DNA from: Streptomyces sp. DH-12
GTDB lineage: Bacteria; Actinomycetota; Actinomycetes; Streptomycetales; Streptomycetaceae
Assembly (NCBI RefSeq): GCF_002899455.1
Contig: NZ_PPFB01000001.1
Span: 6,580,501-6,644,500 of the forward strand
Direction: 5' to 3'
DNA: 64,000 nt
The position numbers and the translations under genes are program-made. The notes under the pieces are model-generated. The model saw nothing but the letters and a program-made list of their open reading frames with translations, made no database searches and was not told where the DNA came from. Shown piece by piece: positions 35,545 to 43,954 of this stretch. The number at the start of each line of letters is the position of its first letter. The first letter of the stretch is position 1.

Positions 35545-37314
35545 ATGAGTAACCGTCCCGCCGCCAACCAGATCTCTGTGGATCGCAGGTCCCTGCTCTC
35601 GCAGCGGGCGGCCGCCTACGCGGTGTGGTACTTGCGCATCGTCGCGTTCATCAACTTCCTCAGCGCGATATGGGTCTCCCTCGGCCAGGACGTACGCCGG
35701 CACAATCAGCAGGACCTGTTCACGCCGCACCTGCTGACCGCCGGCTTCACCTCCGGGGTCTTCGCCGCCTTCCTCGCGGTGACCATGCGGCGTCGCAAGC
35801 GCGCGGCGTGGATACTGAACACGGCCCTCGGCGGACTGTTCCTGGCGATCGTCTGCTTCGCCATGTTCTTCCAGGAGTTCCGACAGCACCCGCTGGACTG
35901 GATCTCCCTGTTCATCACCGTGACGTTCGTGGTCGCGCTGCTGCTGGGGCGGCGCGAGTTCTACGCGAAGGGTGACCGCTCCAACCCGAAGCTCGCCGCG
36001 GCGGTGGCCGTCGGCGGACTGCTGCTGTCCTCGCTGCTCGCGTGGCTTCTGGTGACGGTCGCCGACCACGCTCCGCACGGCACCGGCACCTCGTTCGCCG
36101 AGCGCTGGGGCTACGGCACCCTGCAACTGTTCACCGTCAACGTGGACGAGTCACGCTTCCCGGGCATCACCGTCGCGCACGGGGTCGATGTCGCCATCAA
36201 CGTGCTCGGCACGGTGCTCCTCGTCGCCGTCGCCTACGCCGCGTTCCGGGCCCGCCGTGCCGTAGACCCGCTCAGCGAGGACGACGGGACACGGCTGAGG
36301 GCGTCGCTGGAGTCGTACGGAGAACGCGACTCCCTCGGATACTTCTCGTTGCGCCGGGAGAAGAGCGCGATGTGGTCGCCGACTGGCAAGGCGGCCGTCG
36401 TCTACCGCGTGGTGGGCGGAGTGTCGTTGGCGTCCGGCGACCCGATCGGGGACCCGGAGGCATGGCCGGGAGCCATCACTCCCTGGCTCGCCGAAGCGCG
36501 CGCCCACGGCTGGTCGCCCGCGGTCATGGGGGCGAGCGAGGAGGCGGGCACCATCTACGCGCGGCACGGACTGGACGCGCTGGAGCTCGGCGACGAAGCG
36601 ATCGTCGACATCGCCGACTTCACCCTGGAGGGGCGTGCCATGCGCACCGTGCGGCAGGCCCACAACCGAGTGCAGCGGGCCGGATACACCGTGCGCATCC
36701 GGCGCCACCAGGACATCCCCGCAGACGAGATGGCGCTCCTCGTCGAGCACGCCGACGACTGGCGCGACGGCCACACCGAACGCGGATTCAGCATGGCGCT
36801 GGGCCGACTCGGGGACCCGGAGGACGGGCTGTGCGTGATGGCCGAGTGCCATGACGGCGACGGCGAGCTGCGGGCGCTGCTGTCCTTCGTGCCATGGGGC
36901 TCGAAGGGATTGTCCCTCGACCTGATGCGCCGGGACCGTGACTCCGACAACGGGCTGATGGAGTTCATGGCCATCGAGTTGCTGCGCCGCGCGAACGAGA
37001 TCGGCGTCGCCCGAGTGTCCTTGAACTTCGCGATGTTCCGTTCCGTGTTCGAACGCGGGTCCCGACCGGGCGCCGGTCCGGTCCTGCGGCTGTGGCGCTC
37101 ACTGCTCAGCTTCTTCTCCCGCTGGTGGCAGATCGAGTCCTTGTACCGCGCCAACGCGAAGTACCGCCCCACATGGGAGCCGCGCTTTCTGCTCTTCGAG
37201 AAGAGCGCGGACCTGTTGCGCATCGGGTTGGCGTCGGCCCGCGCCGAGGGCTTTCTGGAGGCCCCGGGGTTGCCCAAGTGGCTCCATCGGCGACGCCTGC
37301 GGATCGACAGCTAG
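35545..37314 (+). CDS. MprF-like phosphatidylglycerol aminoacyltransferase domain protein (DUF2156)
   Basis: A 589-residue protein. Six membrane segments occupy about residues 26-233 (YLRIVAFINFLSAIWVSL; GVFAAFLAVTM; ILNTALGGLFLAIVCFAMFF; LFITVTFVVALLLG; VGGLLLSSLLAWLLV; VLGTVLLVAVAYAAF). The C-terminal ~330 residues are the cytoplasmic DUF2156 transferase domain (DSLGYFSLRREKSAMWSPTG; GDPIGDPEAW; MRTVRQAHNRVQRAGY; NGLMEFMAIELLRRANEIGV; SLNFAMFRSVFERG). The family transfers an amino acid from aminoacyl-tRNA to phosphatidylglycerol, lowering surface charge and giving resistance to cationic peptides. AGGAAGAG precedes the ATG at 35545. It lies between an efflux pump gene and a P450-like gene, which is unusual. 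Confidence 0.87.
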   Translation: MSNRPAANQISVDRRSLLSQRAAAYAVWYLRIVAFINFLSAIWVSLGQDVRRHNQQDLFTPHLLTAGFTSGVFAAFLAVTMRRRKRAAWILNTALGGLFLAIVCFAMFFQEFRQHPLDWISLFITVTFVVALLLGRREFYAKGDRSNPKLAAAVAVGGLLLSSLLAWLLVTVADHAPHGTGTSFAERWGYGTLQLFTVNVDESRFPGITVAHGVDVAINVLGTVLLVAVAYAAFRARRAVDPLSEDDGTRLRASLESYGERDSLGYFSLRREKSAMWSPTGKAAVVYRVVGGVSLASGDPIGDPEAWPGAITPWLAEARAHGWSPAVMGASEEAGTIYARHGLDALELGDEAIVDIADFTLEGRAMRTVRQAHNRVQRAGYTVRIRRHQDIPADEMALLVEHADDWRDGHTERGFSMALGRLGDPEDGLCVMAECHDGDGELRALLSFVPWGSKGLSLDLMRRDRDSDNGLMEFMAIELLRRANEIGVARVSLNFAMFRSVFERGSRPGAGPVLRLWRSLLSFFSRWWQIESLYRANAKYRPTWEPRFLLFEKSADLLRIGLASARAEGFLEAPGLPKWLHRRRLRIDS

Positions 37315-37339
37315 GCCCCGAGACGACGAAAGACACACG

Positions 37340-38656
37340 ATGGGTGACCGCCCCGACCAGGTGGCACAGCATTCCGCATGGGGCAACGGGCCCGCTGTGC
37401 GCGGCATGCGGCTGTGGCTGCCGGCTCGCTCCGGCGACCCGGTGGCGAAACTCCTCGAACCGGGCTTTCGAGGCGACGCCCACGCGCTGCACGCACGCAT
37501 GCGTTCACAGGGCCCCGTCTACCGCAGCCGCACAGGAATGTTCGCCGTCCTCTCGTACGAACGCGGCTACCGGATTCTCCGGGATCCGCGTTACTCGACC
37601 TGCGAGTCACTCGTCCGTCCTTCCGGGGTGCATACGCTCACTCCCCGCGCGTACGCCGTTGCCGTTCCGTCCGTGGAGTCGGCTCTGCGGCACGCCGCGG
37701 TCCACGTCGATGCCGCGGCACGCGCCCTGGTCCGCCGGCTTGCGCATGGGGAATCCTTCGACGCCGTCGAAGGGTTCGCCTTCCCTCTGGTCGTGACGTG
37801 TCTGCGTGAGGTACTGGACGTCCCGCCGGGTGACTCGGAGCGCTTCATGAAGATCTGTGACGCGCTCGGCGGGCCCGCCCGTGGGGCTCCGGCGACGGCC
37901 GATGCCGAGGCGGTGCGTGATGCGCGCGAGGACCTGGCGGCTCTTGTCATCCGGCTCGAACGGGAGAGGCGCCACAGTACCGCCGACGACCTGATCAGCC
38001 GACTCGCCTCGTCCCGAGCCCGGGGCCCGGCCGCCATGGACCTGGCCGGCCCGGTCGATCAGGTGCGTCGGCGCGGTCTCCTGAACGCCGACGGGACCGC
38101 AAAGCCATACAGCGTCTCCGATCGGCTGGATCTGGAGGAGATCGCCGAACTCTGCGAGGCGTTGATCACCGTCGGCCTGAGCATCGCGGTCGGCCTGATC
38201 GGCAACGCCATCGCCGCACTGACGGCGCATCCGGACCAATGGAAGATGCTCACGGCTTCTCCCCGACTCGCGAGCAAGGCGGTCGAGGAGACCTTGCGCT
38301 TTGATCCCCCACACCAGTTCGCCCTGCGTGTCACCTCCGAAGAGGTAGAACTGGCAGGCCACACACTGCCGCGCGGAACCGGCGTTCTGGTGATGCTCGC
38401 CGCGGCACACCGCGACGTCGACCGGTTTGCGCGCCCGACGCGCTTCGACATCACCCGCGATGGTGAGGGCCACCTCCTCGTTCCGGACGGCGCCACAGGT
38501 CTGGCACTCTCGCTTGCCCGCCTCGTGGGACAGACCGCCCTGTGGACACTGGCGCACCGACTGCCGGAACTGTCTCCGGCAGGGCCTGCGGTGCGTCGCC
38601 CCAGGGGTACCGTCCGCGACTTCCTTCGGCTACCGCTCCGAGCACCTCACCTGTAG
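37340..38656 (+). CDS. P450-fold protein without the haem cysteine (EryCII/DesVIII-like), copy 1
   Basis: A 438-residue P450 homologue. It has the N-terminal RGMRLWLPARSGDPVAKLLE, a K-helix ExxR (EETLRF near 316) and ELAGHTLPRGTGVLV...AAAHRDVDRF. Where active P450s have FGxGxHxCxG there is only HLLVPDGATGLALSLARL (about 376-393): Phe, His and the Cys ligand are all missing. The I-helix AGxxTT motif is also lost (ITVGLSIAVGL). Cysteine-free P450 homologues such as EryCII, DesVIII and AknT do not bind haem; they stabilise partner deoxysugar glycosyltransferases. No glycosyltransferase is nearby. It starts 25 bases after the MprF-like gene, so it is probably co-transcribed. It is a clear paralogue of the gene at 43955-45325. 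Confidence 0.82.
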   Translation: MGDRPDQVAQHSAWGNGPAVRGMRLWLPARSGDPVAKLLEPGFRGDAHALHARMRSQGPVYRSRTGMFAVLSYERGYRILRDPRYSTCESLVRPSGVHTLTPRAYAVAVPSVESALRHAAVHVDAAARALVRRLAHGESFDAVEGFAFPLVVTCLREVLDVPPGDSERFMKICDALGGPARGAPATADAEAVRDAREDLAALVIRLERERRHSTADDLISRLASSRARGPAAMDLAGPVDQVRRRGLLNADGTAKPYSVSDRLDLEEIAELCEALITVGLSIAVGLIGNAIAALTAHPDQWKMLTASPRLASKAVEETLRFDPPHQFALRVTSEEVELAGHTLPRGTGVLVMLAAAHRDVDRFARPTRFDITRDGEGHLLVPDGATGLALSLARLVGQTALWTLAHRLPELSPAGPAVRRPRGTVRDFLRLPLRAPHL

Positions 38657-38831
38657 GCGCACCCCCGGGGACGGCCCACGTGTCGCGGGCAACTGGCAGG
38701 GACGCCCCATGCACGGGCGCCCTCCGACAACGTCCCGCGCCACATGCGGCAAAGGGTGTGAACGTCGGCCAGAGCGGACCACAGGGCGATCCTCCCTCAG
38801 GAGTTCACAACAGAAGAAGACTGATCACGCC

Positions 38832-39066
38832 ATGTTCATGCAGGGGAAGGCAGTCTTCGTCTCCACAGCCGCGCGCGGTCAGGGCGCGGCGCAAGCGCGC
38901 CGGATGGCGGCCGAAGGTGCCGCGTATCTGCTCACGGAGATCCTCGACGCCACGGGCAAGGAGACCGCCGCCGGTATCGCCGAGGCGGGCGGGGGCGGAG
39001 TTCCTCCACCTGAACGTCAGGGAGAACGACGACGGGGAAGCGGTCGACTGCGCACTCACCGTCTGA
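38832..39066 (+). pseudogene. Short-chain dehydrogenase, N-terminal remnant with frameshift
   Basis: The ATG at 38832 opens MFMQGKAVFVSTAARGQGAA with ARRMAAEGAAYLLTEILDAT, the cofactor-binding start of an SDR of the 'GAARGQGAAEA' subfamily (the TG of TGxxxGxG reads ST here). After about 55 codons the frame slips in a G-run (near 38990) and continues as AGAEFLHLNVRENDDGEAVD to a TGA at 39064-39066. The catalytic part is absent. Confidence 0.65.
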
Positions 39067-39105
39067 GAAGCCGTCGCCCGTACCCCTGGTGGGACCTTGC
39101 CGCCG

Positions 39106-39708
39106 TCAGGCGGAACTGCCGCCAAGCAGCGATCGGACCAGGAGCGCGCGCCACTCGTCCCTGACGCGCACCTTCTCGCCCTCCGCGGTGTCGGCGAGCG
39201 CCGCCGCCGCGCCCCCCATCATCCAGAAGACGAACTGCACCGCCGTCTCCTGGCCCGACTCGGTCAGGTGGCCCGCACCACGCAGGTCGGTGACGAGATT
39301 CTCGATCAGGCCGTAGGAGTACTTCTCCTCGTACTCCCGCCACCTCTGCAGGCCGAGGGCGCCCGGAGCCTCGATCCAGCACAACCGCGCGTACACCGGA
39401 TCGCAGCAGCGGTCGAGGAACGCATCGACCCCCTGCAGGGCCGCCTCGACGGGGCTGTCCGAGGTCGCCGCCCTCACGACCTCCTCCATCGCCCACGACT
39501 CCTGCTGGTCCAGGACGGCTTCCAGAAGCGCCTGCTTGCTCGCGAAGTGATGGTAGACGGCTCCGCGGGTCACCTGCGTCGCCGTCGCGACGTCCGTCAA
39601 GGACGTTCCGGCGTATCCCCGGGAAGCGAACAGCGTGGTCGCCTCGCTGAGCAACGCTGCGCGAGTGGCTTCCGAGTACAGATCCCTGCGGCTCTTGACG
39701 TCTGGCAT
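39106..39708 (-). CDS. TetR-family regulator, divergent from the P450 gene
   Basis: A 200-residue TetR protein with HTH RAALLSEATTLFASRGYAGT SLTDVATATQVTRGAVYHHFASKQALL. The GAVYHHF recognition helix and the C-terminal pattern (RCCDPVYARLCWIEAPGALG...WMMGGAAAALADT) place it with AcrR/KstR-like regulators of unknown ligand. It is transcribed away from the canonical P450 gene, with an inverted repeat (39724-39740) 16 bases from its start, so it probably represses both itself and the P450. The ATG at 39708 starts MPDVKSRRDLYSE. Confidence 0.87.
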   Translation of the reverse strand: MPDVKSRRDLYSEATRAALLSEATTLFASRGYAGTSLTDVATATQVTRGAVYHHFASKQALLEAVLDQQESWAMEEVVRAATSDSPVEAALQGVDAFLDRCCDPVYARLCWIEAPGALGLQRWREYEEKYSYGLIENLVTDLRGAGHLTESGQETAVQFVFWMMGGAAAALADTAEGEKVRVRDEWRALLVRSLLGGSSA

Positions 39709-39723
39709 ACTCTGAGACTACAG

Positions 39724-39740
39724 ACATACACAATGTATGT
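39724..39740. promoter_or_regulatory. Inverted repeat ACATAC-N5-GTATGT between TetR and P450 genes
   Basis: The perfect 6-bp arms at 39724-39729 and 39735-39740 lie in the 153-base divergent promoter region. This is a likely operator for the adjacent TetR regulator. Confidence 0.65.
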
Positions 39741-39861
39741 GACCGACTCTGTGTATCTCGCCTTCGCGGCCGAACCCGCGGCGCGCCCCGGAAGGACACC
39801 AGCCACGCGGCGCCGTCGGATCTGCGGGCGGGAGAATCCCAACGCACGAGAGGCCCGCAGG

Positions 39862-41112
39862 ATGACCCGCGACTCAGCCGCTCCGGAGGACTCGGAGCGC
39901 AACAAGCCCTCACTGTTCGACCCGTTCGCGGAGGGGTTCACCGACGACCCTTATCCGCAGTACGCGCGCATACGGCAGAGCGCCCCCGTACATGAGCACC
40001 CGCTCGGCTTCTGGGTGGTGTCCACCTACGAAGACGTCTCGACGCTGCTGCGTTCAGGCGCCTCCGTCGAGCTGCGAAATGTGACCGGCCCGGGAACCTC
40101 TGAGCAGGAATCGACAGCACACGCCGCCCTCCAGCCGATCGACAGTATGTCGATGCTCGACCGCGATCCACCCGACCACACACGCCTTCGTCGCCTTGTG
40201 CAGAAGGCCTTCACGCCCAGGGCCATCAGCGCGCTCGAGCCCCGGATCCGGAAACTGACCGACGAATTGCTCGATCGGATGGAGGTCACGGGAAGCGTGG
40301 ACCTGGTCTCCGCGCTGGCCTTTCCCTTGCCGTTCGCGGTGATCGCCGAGATGCTCGGTACGCCGCCCACCGATCATGCCCGGATCCGCTACCTGAGCAG
40401 GATCGCCGTTCGATCGCTGGAACCGGTGGTCGATCCGGAAATCATGAGCAAGGTCGAGGCAGCGCACCAGGAGCTCGTCGGCATCACGGCCGAAATGATC
40501 GCGTGGAAGCGCAACCATCCCAAGGACGACCTGCTCACCGCGCTCATCAACGCCGAAGAAGGCGGTGACGTTCTGAACGAGGAGGAACTGGTCGCCCAGG
40601 TGCTGTTGCTGTACATCGCCGGCCACGAGACCACAGTGAATCTGCTCGCCAGCGGCACCGTCGCGCTGCTGCGCAACCCCAGTCAGATGAAGACACTCCT
40701 CGCCGACAGGACTCGCGTGCCCGGAGCCGTCGAGGAATTCCTCCGCTACGACAGCCCTGTTCAGGCGAGCGGTCGTGTCACGTTGGAACCGACCGTGCTG
40801 AGCGGCGTCGAGATTCCGGCGGGCTCCTTCGTCATGGCACTGCTCGGCTCGGCCAACCGGGACGAGCGGCACTTCGGCCACGACGCCGCGCAGTTGCGCA
40901 TCGACCGTCAGAACGCACACCATCAGGTCTCGTTCGGGGCCGGCCCTCATCACTGCCTGGGCGCGGCACTGGCGCGCTTGGAAGGACGAGTTGTGTTCGA
41001 GCGGCTGTTGGACCGTTTCCCGCGTCTTTCCCTGGCCGGGGACGTCACGTGGAACGGCCGGATCAACCTGCGCGGCCCCGCGACGCTTCCTGTGACCGTG
41101 GGGCGGCGCTAA
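39862..41112 (+). CDS. Canonical bacterial cytochrome P450 (class I)
   Basis: A 416-residue soluble P450 with every catalytic signature: the I-helix AGHETT at about residues 253-258, ExxR in VEEFLRYDSP near 291, and the haem loop FGAGPHHCLGAALAR with Cys365. FDPFAEGFTDDPYPQYARIR and SMLDRDPPDHTRLRRLV are typical of the CYP105/107-like superfamily, which hydroxylates macrolides, terpenoids or xenobiotics with ferredoxin partners. No ferredoxin gene follows; an IS5 remnant begins immediately after the stop codon and may have separated it from one. The ATG at 39862 gives the standard N terminus; an in-frame ATG at 39733 inside the operator is less likely. Regulation by the divergent TetR is probable. 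Confidence 0.92.
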   Translation: MTRDSAAPEDSERNKPSLFDPFAEGFTDDPYPQYARIRQSAPVHEHPLGFWVVSTYEDVSTLLRSGASVELRNVTGPGTSEQESTAHAALQPIDSMSMLDRDPPDHTRLRRLVQKAFTPRAISALEPRIRKLTDELLDRMEVTGSVDLVSALAFPLPFAVIAEMLGTPPTDHARIRYLSRIAVRSLEPVVDPEIMSKVEAAHQELVGITAEMIAWKRNHPKDDLLTALINAEEGGDVLNEEELVAQVLLLYIAGHETTVNLLASGTVALLRNPSQMKTLLADRTRVPGAVEEFLRYDSPVQASGRVTLEPTVLSGVEIPAGSFVMALLGSANRDERHFGHDAAQLRIDRQNAHHQVSFGAGPHHCLGAALARLEGRVVFERLLDRFPRLSLAGDVTWNGRINLRGPATLPVTVGRR

Positions 41113-42030
41113 GGCGTGTCTGGCGGATCATGAGCGTTCCAGTGTCCGTGGCCGTGCAGTTGGTCGTGGGCCGTGGTGATCTGACAAATGAGGAGTGGCT
41201 CCGTCTGGAGCCTCATCTGCCGGTGGGCGGACGGCGTGATGGGTGGTGGGCCAGGTCATCGGGGGATGATCAACGGGATCCTGTTTCGGGAGCGGACGGG
41301 GATCCCCTGGCGTGACCTTCCGGAGAGGTCCGGCAGGTGGAAGACGGTTTACGAACGGCACCGACGCTGGTCCGCCGACGGCGCCTGGGATCGGGTCCTC
41401 CAGGCCGTCCAGAGTGCCGCTGATGCCGAGGACCTGATCGACTGGAGCATGATGGGTGTCGACTCGACGTCCTGCCGTGCCCACCAGCCCGCCGCCGACG
41501 CCCGCAGGAAGGGTCCGCGGACACCGAAAATAGATCGGCGCCCCGGCGGCACCGCCCCGACGAAGGACTCGGAAGGTCCCGGGGCAGGCTGACGAGCAAG
41601 CTGCATCTCGCGTGCGACGGCGGCTGCCGGCTGCTCGCTCTCCTGGTCGCTCCCGGTCAGTGGGGCGATGCTCCGCAGATGATTCCGGTCCTCGAACGCA
41701 TCCGCGTGCCCCGGACCGTGGAGGGACGGCCGCGCACCACCCCGGACTGGCTCGGCGCGGATAAGGCGTATTCATCCCGCAGCAACCGCCGGTACCTAGC
41801 AGGCGCGGCATCAAGCACACCATTCCCGGACCGAGGGACCAAAGAGCCAATCGTCGGCGCCGTGGCAGCAAGGGCGGTCGCCCCCTCGGCTTCGACAAGG
41901 AACGGTGCAAGCGCCGTAACGAGGTGGAACGGACGATCAACCGCCTCAAGAGCTTTCGTGTCGTCGCGACTTGCTCCGACAAGCGAGCCTACGTCTTCCA
42001 TGGCACCGTCACCTGGCCACGATCAGGCTC
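41113..42030 (+). mobile_element. IS5-family element, decayed
   Basis: The left end (GGCGTGTCTGGCGGATCATG) starts directly after the P450 stop codon. The transposase frame begins at ATG 41130 (DLTNEEWLRLEPHLP), slips to a second frame near 41225 (HRGMINGILFRERTGIPWRD, WSMMGVDSTSCRAHQPAADA), slips again near 41580 (TSKLHLACDGGCRLLALLVA, WLGADKAYSSRSNRRYL), and ends in a third frame with NEVERTINRLKSFRVVATCS. All three catalytic regions are recognisable but split over at least three frameshifts, so it is inactive. The right boundary is approximate. Confidence 0.75.
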
Positions 42031-42060
42031 TGGCTCCGAGCGTGAACCGCTGCCGGTGCC

Positions 42061-42453
42061 TCACCCAGTGAAGGGATCTTCCACCGTAGGGATGTACGGA
42101 GACAGCAATGCCTCCGTGTGGTGCGTGACCCTGCCTCGGACGAGCCTCAGCACGCGTACCTCGTTCTCGTGTTCCGGTTCCTCGTCATCGATAACGTGGA
42201 GGAGCCCGTAGGAACCAGGGGCAACCACTGCCACATGCTCGAACAGTTCGACAACGTCAGGCGACGAGCGGTGATTGGAAGAGCCGCCGAGGTGGATGAA
42301 CGGCTCGCCGTTCATCCACCTGAGATCAAGCAAGTACGGGCTTTCCATCTGGGCAAGGTGGAGGTGCAGTTCATCGACGATCTGCCGCAACCGGGGCTCG
42401 TCGTCATCGGTTGCGGTCTCTCTGACCGTGATCCACCCGTGATACTCAAACAT
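42061..42453 (-). CDS. Immunity protein 7 (Imm7) family protein
   Basis: A 130-residue protein beginning MFEYHGWITVRET, the hallmark start of Imm7, and continuing with IVDELHLHLAQMESPYLLDL RWMNGEPFIHLGGSSNHRSS and YGLLHVIDDEEPEHENEVRV LRLVRGRVTHHTEALLSPYI. Imm7 proteins are small immunity factors of polymorphic toxin systems. The ATG at 42453 is chosen because the family always begins there; the frame is open to 42513. It lies between two IS5-type elements with no toxin or WXG/RHS gene in view. The gene is intact, unlike most of its surroundings. Confidence 0.8.
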   Translation of the reverse strand: MFEYHGWITVRETATDDDEPRLRQIVDELHLHLAQMESPYLLDLRWMNGEPFIHLGGSSNHRSSPDVVELFEHVAVVAPGSYGLLHVIDDEEPEHENEVRVLRLVRGRVTHHTEALLSPYIPTVEDPFTG

Positions 42454-42963
42454 CTCACGATCGTAGTGATGACCTGCTTCACCGTTCCGATCGCAGCATG
42501 ATCCGTCGGACACGTATTACTCCCGCCCAGGTCAGAGCTGTGCGGAGCAGTGGCGGCACGGGGCACCTCGCCCACGCCGTCCCTGCGCGCCGACACGTAG
42601 GCGATGCCTGCCCCGCAGGTCACTTCGGTCGCGCGTAGCCGGCTGAAGCACACCTCGAAAAACTCGTGCTCCCCAGGCGGGCCGGCTCCACGGCGATCGT
42701 GATGTCGTCATCGTCACCGCACCGCACCCGGACCGTCAGTCGATCTCGGAGCGGACGAGTTGGAAGTCGATGCCGTGGTCTGCCATCTCGGTACTCCTTG
42801 GGCCTCGGTGCTGCAGGAAAGCGGACAGGATCTCGTCGAACCAGACGAGGTACCGGGCGTTGAAGACCACGCCCTACTGGTCCGCCTCGCAGTAGCGGAC
42901 CTGCGACGGTTCGACGAATTCCACGCTCTGTCCCTAGGCGCGTCGGTAGTACGACGGCGCTAA
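42454..42963. other. 510-base region without a supported gene
   Basis: The plus frame 42760-42963 (LVRLAVADLRRFDEFHALSL) faintly resembles the end of an Lrp/AsnC ligand domain and stops exactly at the IS target site, but it is too short to call. Several other short frames are shadows. Confidence 0.35.
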
Positions 42964-43837
42964 GAGGGTGTCTCACGTGGTGAGTTTTGCGAGCTTCTTG
43001 TAGCAGGTCAGGGTCGCCGCGAGTCCGAGGAAGGCCAGGAAGTGGCTGCCCTTTCGCTCGTATCGGACGGTCAGGCGGCGGTAGCCGAAAAGCCAGGAGA
43101 TCGACCGTTCGATCTTCCAGCGGTGCCGGCCGAGCCGTTCGCTGGACTCGATGCCGGGCCTGGCGATGCGCGGGACGATGCCCCGCTCGCGCAGCCACTT
43201 CAGCCTGTCGGCGGAGTGGTACGTCTTGTCCGCGCGGAGTCTGCCGGGGCGGCGCCTTCGCGGGCCGCGCCGGGAGCGGATGGCGGGGTATGCCCAGGAC
43301 CAGCGGCAGCAGCGCCTGGCTGTCATGGATGTTCGTGCCGGAGACGCCAAGAGCGAGAGGGGGGCCCTGGGCGTCGGACAGGACGTGGAGCTTGCTGCCC
43401 CTCTTGCCCCGGTCGACCGGATTGCGCCCGGTCAGCGATCCCCCTTTTTCGCGCGGACGGAGGTGGCGTCCACGATGGCCGAGGTCCAGTCCACCTCGCC
43501 GCGGGCGCCGAGTTCGTCCAGAACGGCCTGGTGCAGCCGCCGCCACAGCCCGTCCTTGGTCCATGCGGAGAACCGGCGGTGCGCGGTGGCCGGCGAGACG
43601 CCGAATGTCTCCGGCAGGTGCCGCCAGGCACAGCCGCTGGTCAGCACGTACACCACGGCCGTGAACACGGCCCGCTCATCAACCGGAGCCGTACCACCTC
43701 CCTGCGGACGGGAAGCGAAGGGAGGCAGCAACGGTGCGACGAGCGACCAGAGTTCGTCAGGAACCAACCGCTGCGACAAACCAACACCCATGGCAAAACA
43801 TCATGCCGCATCCACCTCACACCACGTGAGACACCCT
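42964..43837. mobile_element. IS5-family (IS427-type) element, 874 bp, with target duplication
   Basis: The terminal inverted repeats GAGGGTGTCTCACGTGGTG (42964 onward, and the complement ending at 43837) are intact and flanked by a 3-bp direct duplication TAA at 42961-42963 and 43838-43840. This is the best-preserved IS in the window. Size and target preference fit the IS427 group of the IS5 family. Confidence 0.85.
42973..43791 (-). pseudogene. IS427-type transposase, two overlapping frames plus one extra base
   Basis: The first frame (ATG 43791, MGVGLSQRLVPDELWSLVAP ... VDWTSAIVDATSVRAKKGDR) ends at 43432. A slippery A5G5 run on the coding strand (43440-43449 of the plus strand) allows the shift into the second frame (GSLTGRNPVDRGKRGSKLHV LSDAQGPPLALG), as IS427-type elements normally do. 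A further change of frame occurs in a C4 run near 43290, after which the rest is read (ADKTYHSADRLKWLRERGIV, SSERLGRHRWKIERSISWLF). That second slip is not expected and probably inactivates the enzyme, unless it is a sequencing error. Confidence 0.75.
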
Positions 43838-43954
43838 CTAAGAGTTGACGTCAAATGATCTTCGCTCGGCGACGGGGCCCGGGGCGTGTACTTCTTCTGC
43901 GGTGAAGGCGGCGAGGAACGTCCGATTCTCTGTACCGAATCCGAAAGGGGACTT

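Noticed and set aside
37340..38656. Interpretation of the P450-like gene as a decayed P450 pseudogene
   Set aside because: The frame is full length with normal codon use, and a paralogue with the same loss exists at 43955-45325, so absence of the cysteine looks like a family trait and not damage.
42760..42963. Possible Lrp/AsnC C-terminal fragment
   Set aside because: Only about 20 residues are suggestive, and no DNA-binding part or upstream match is present.
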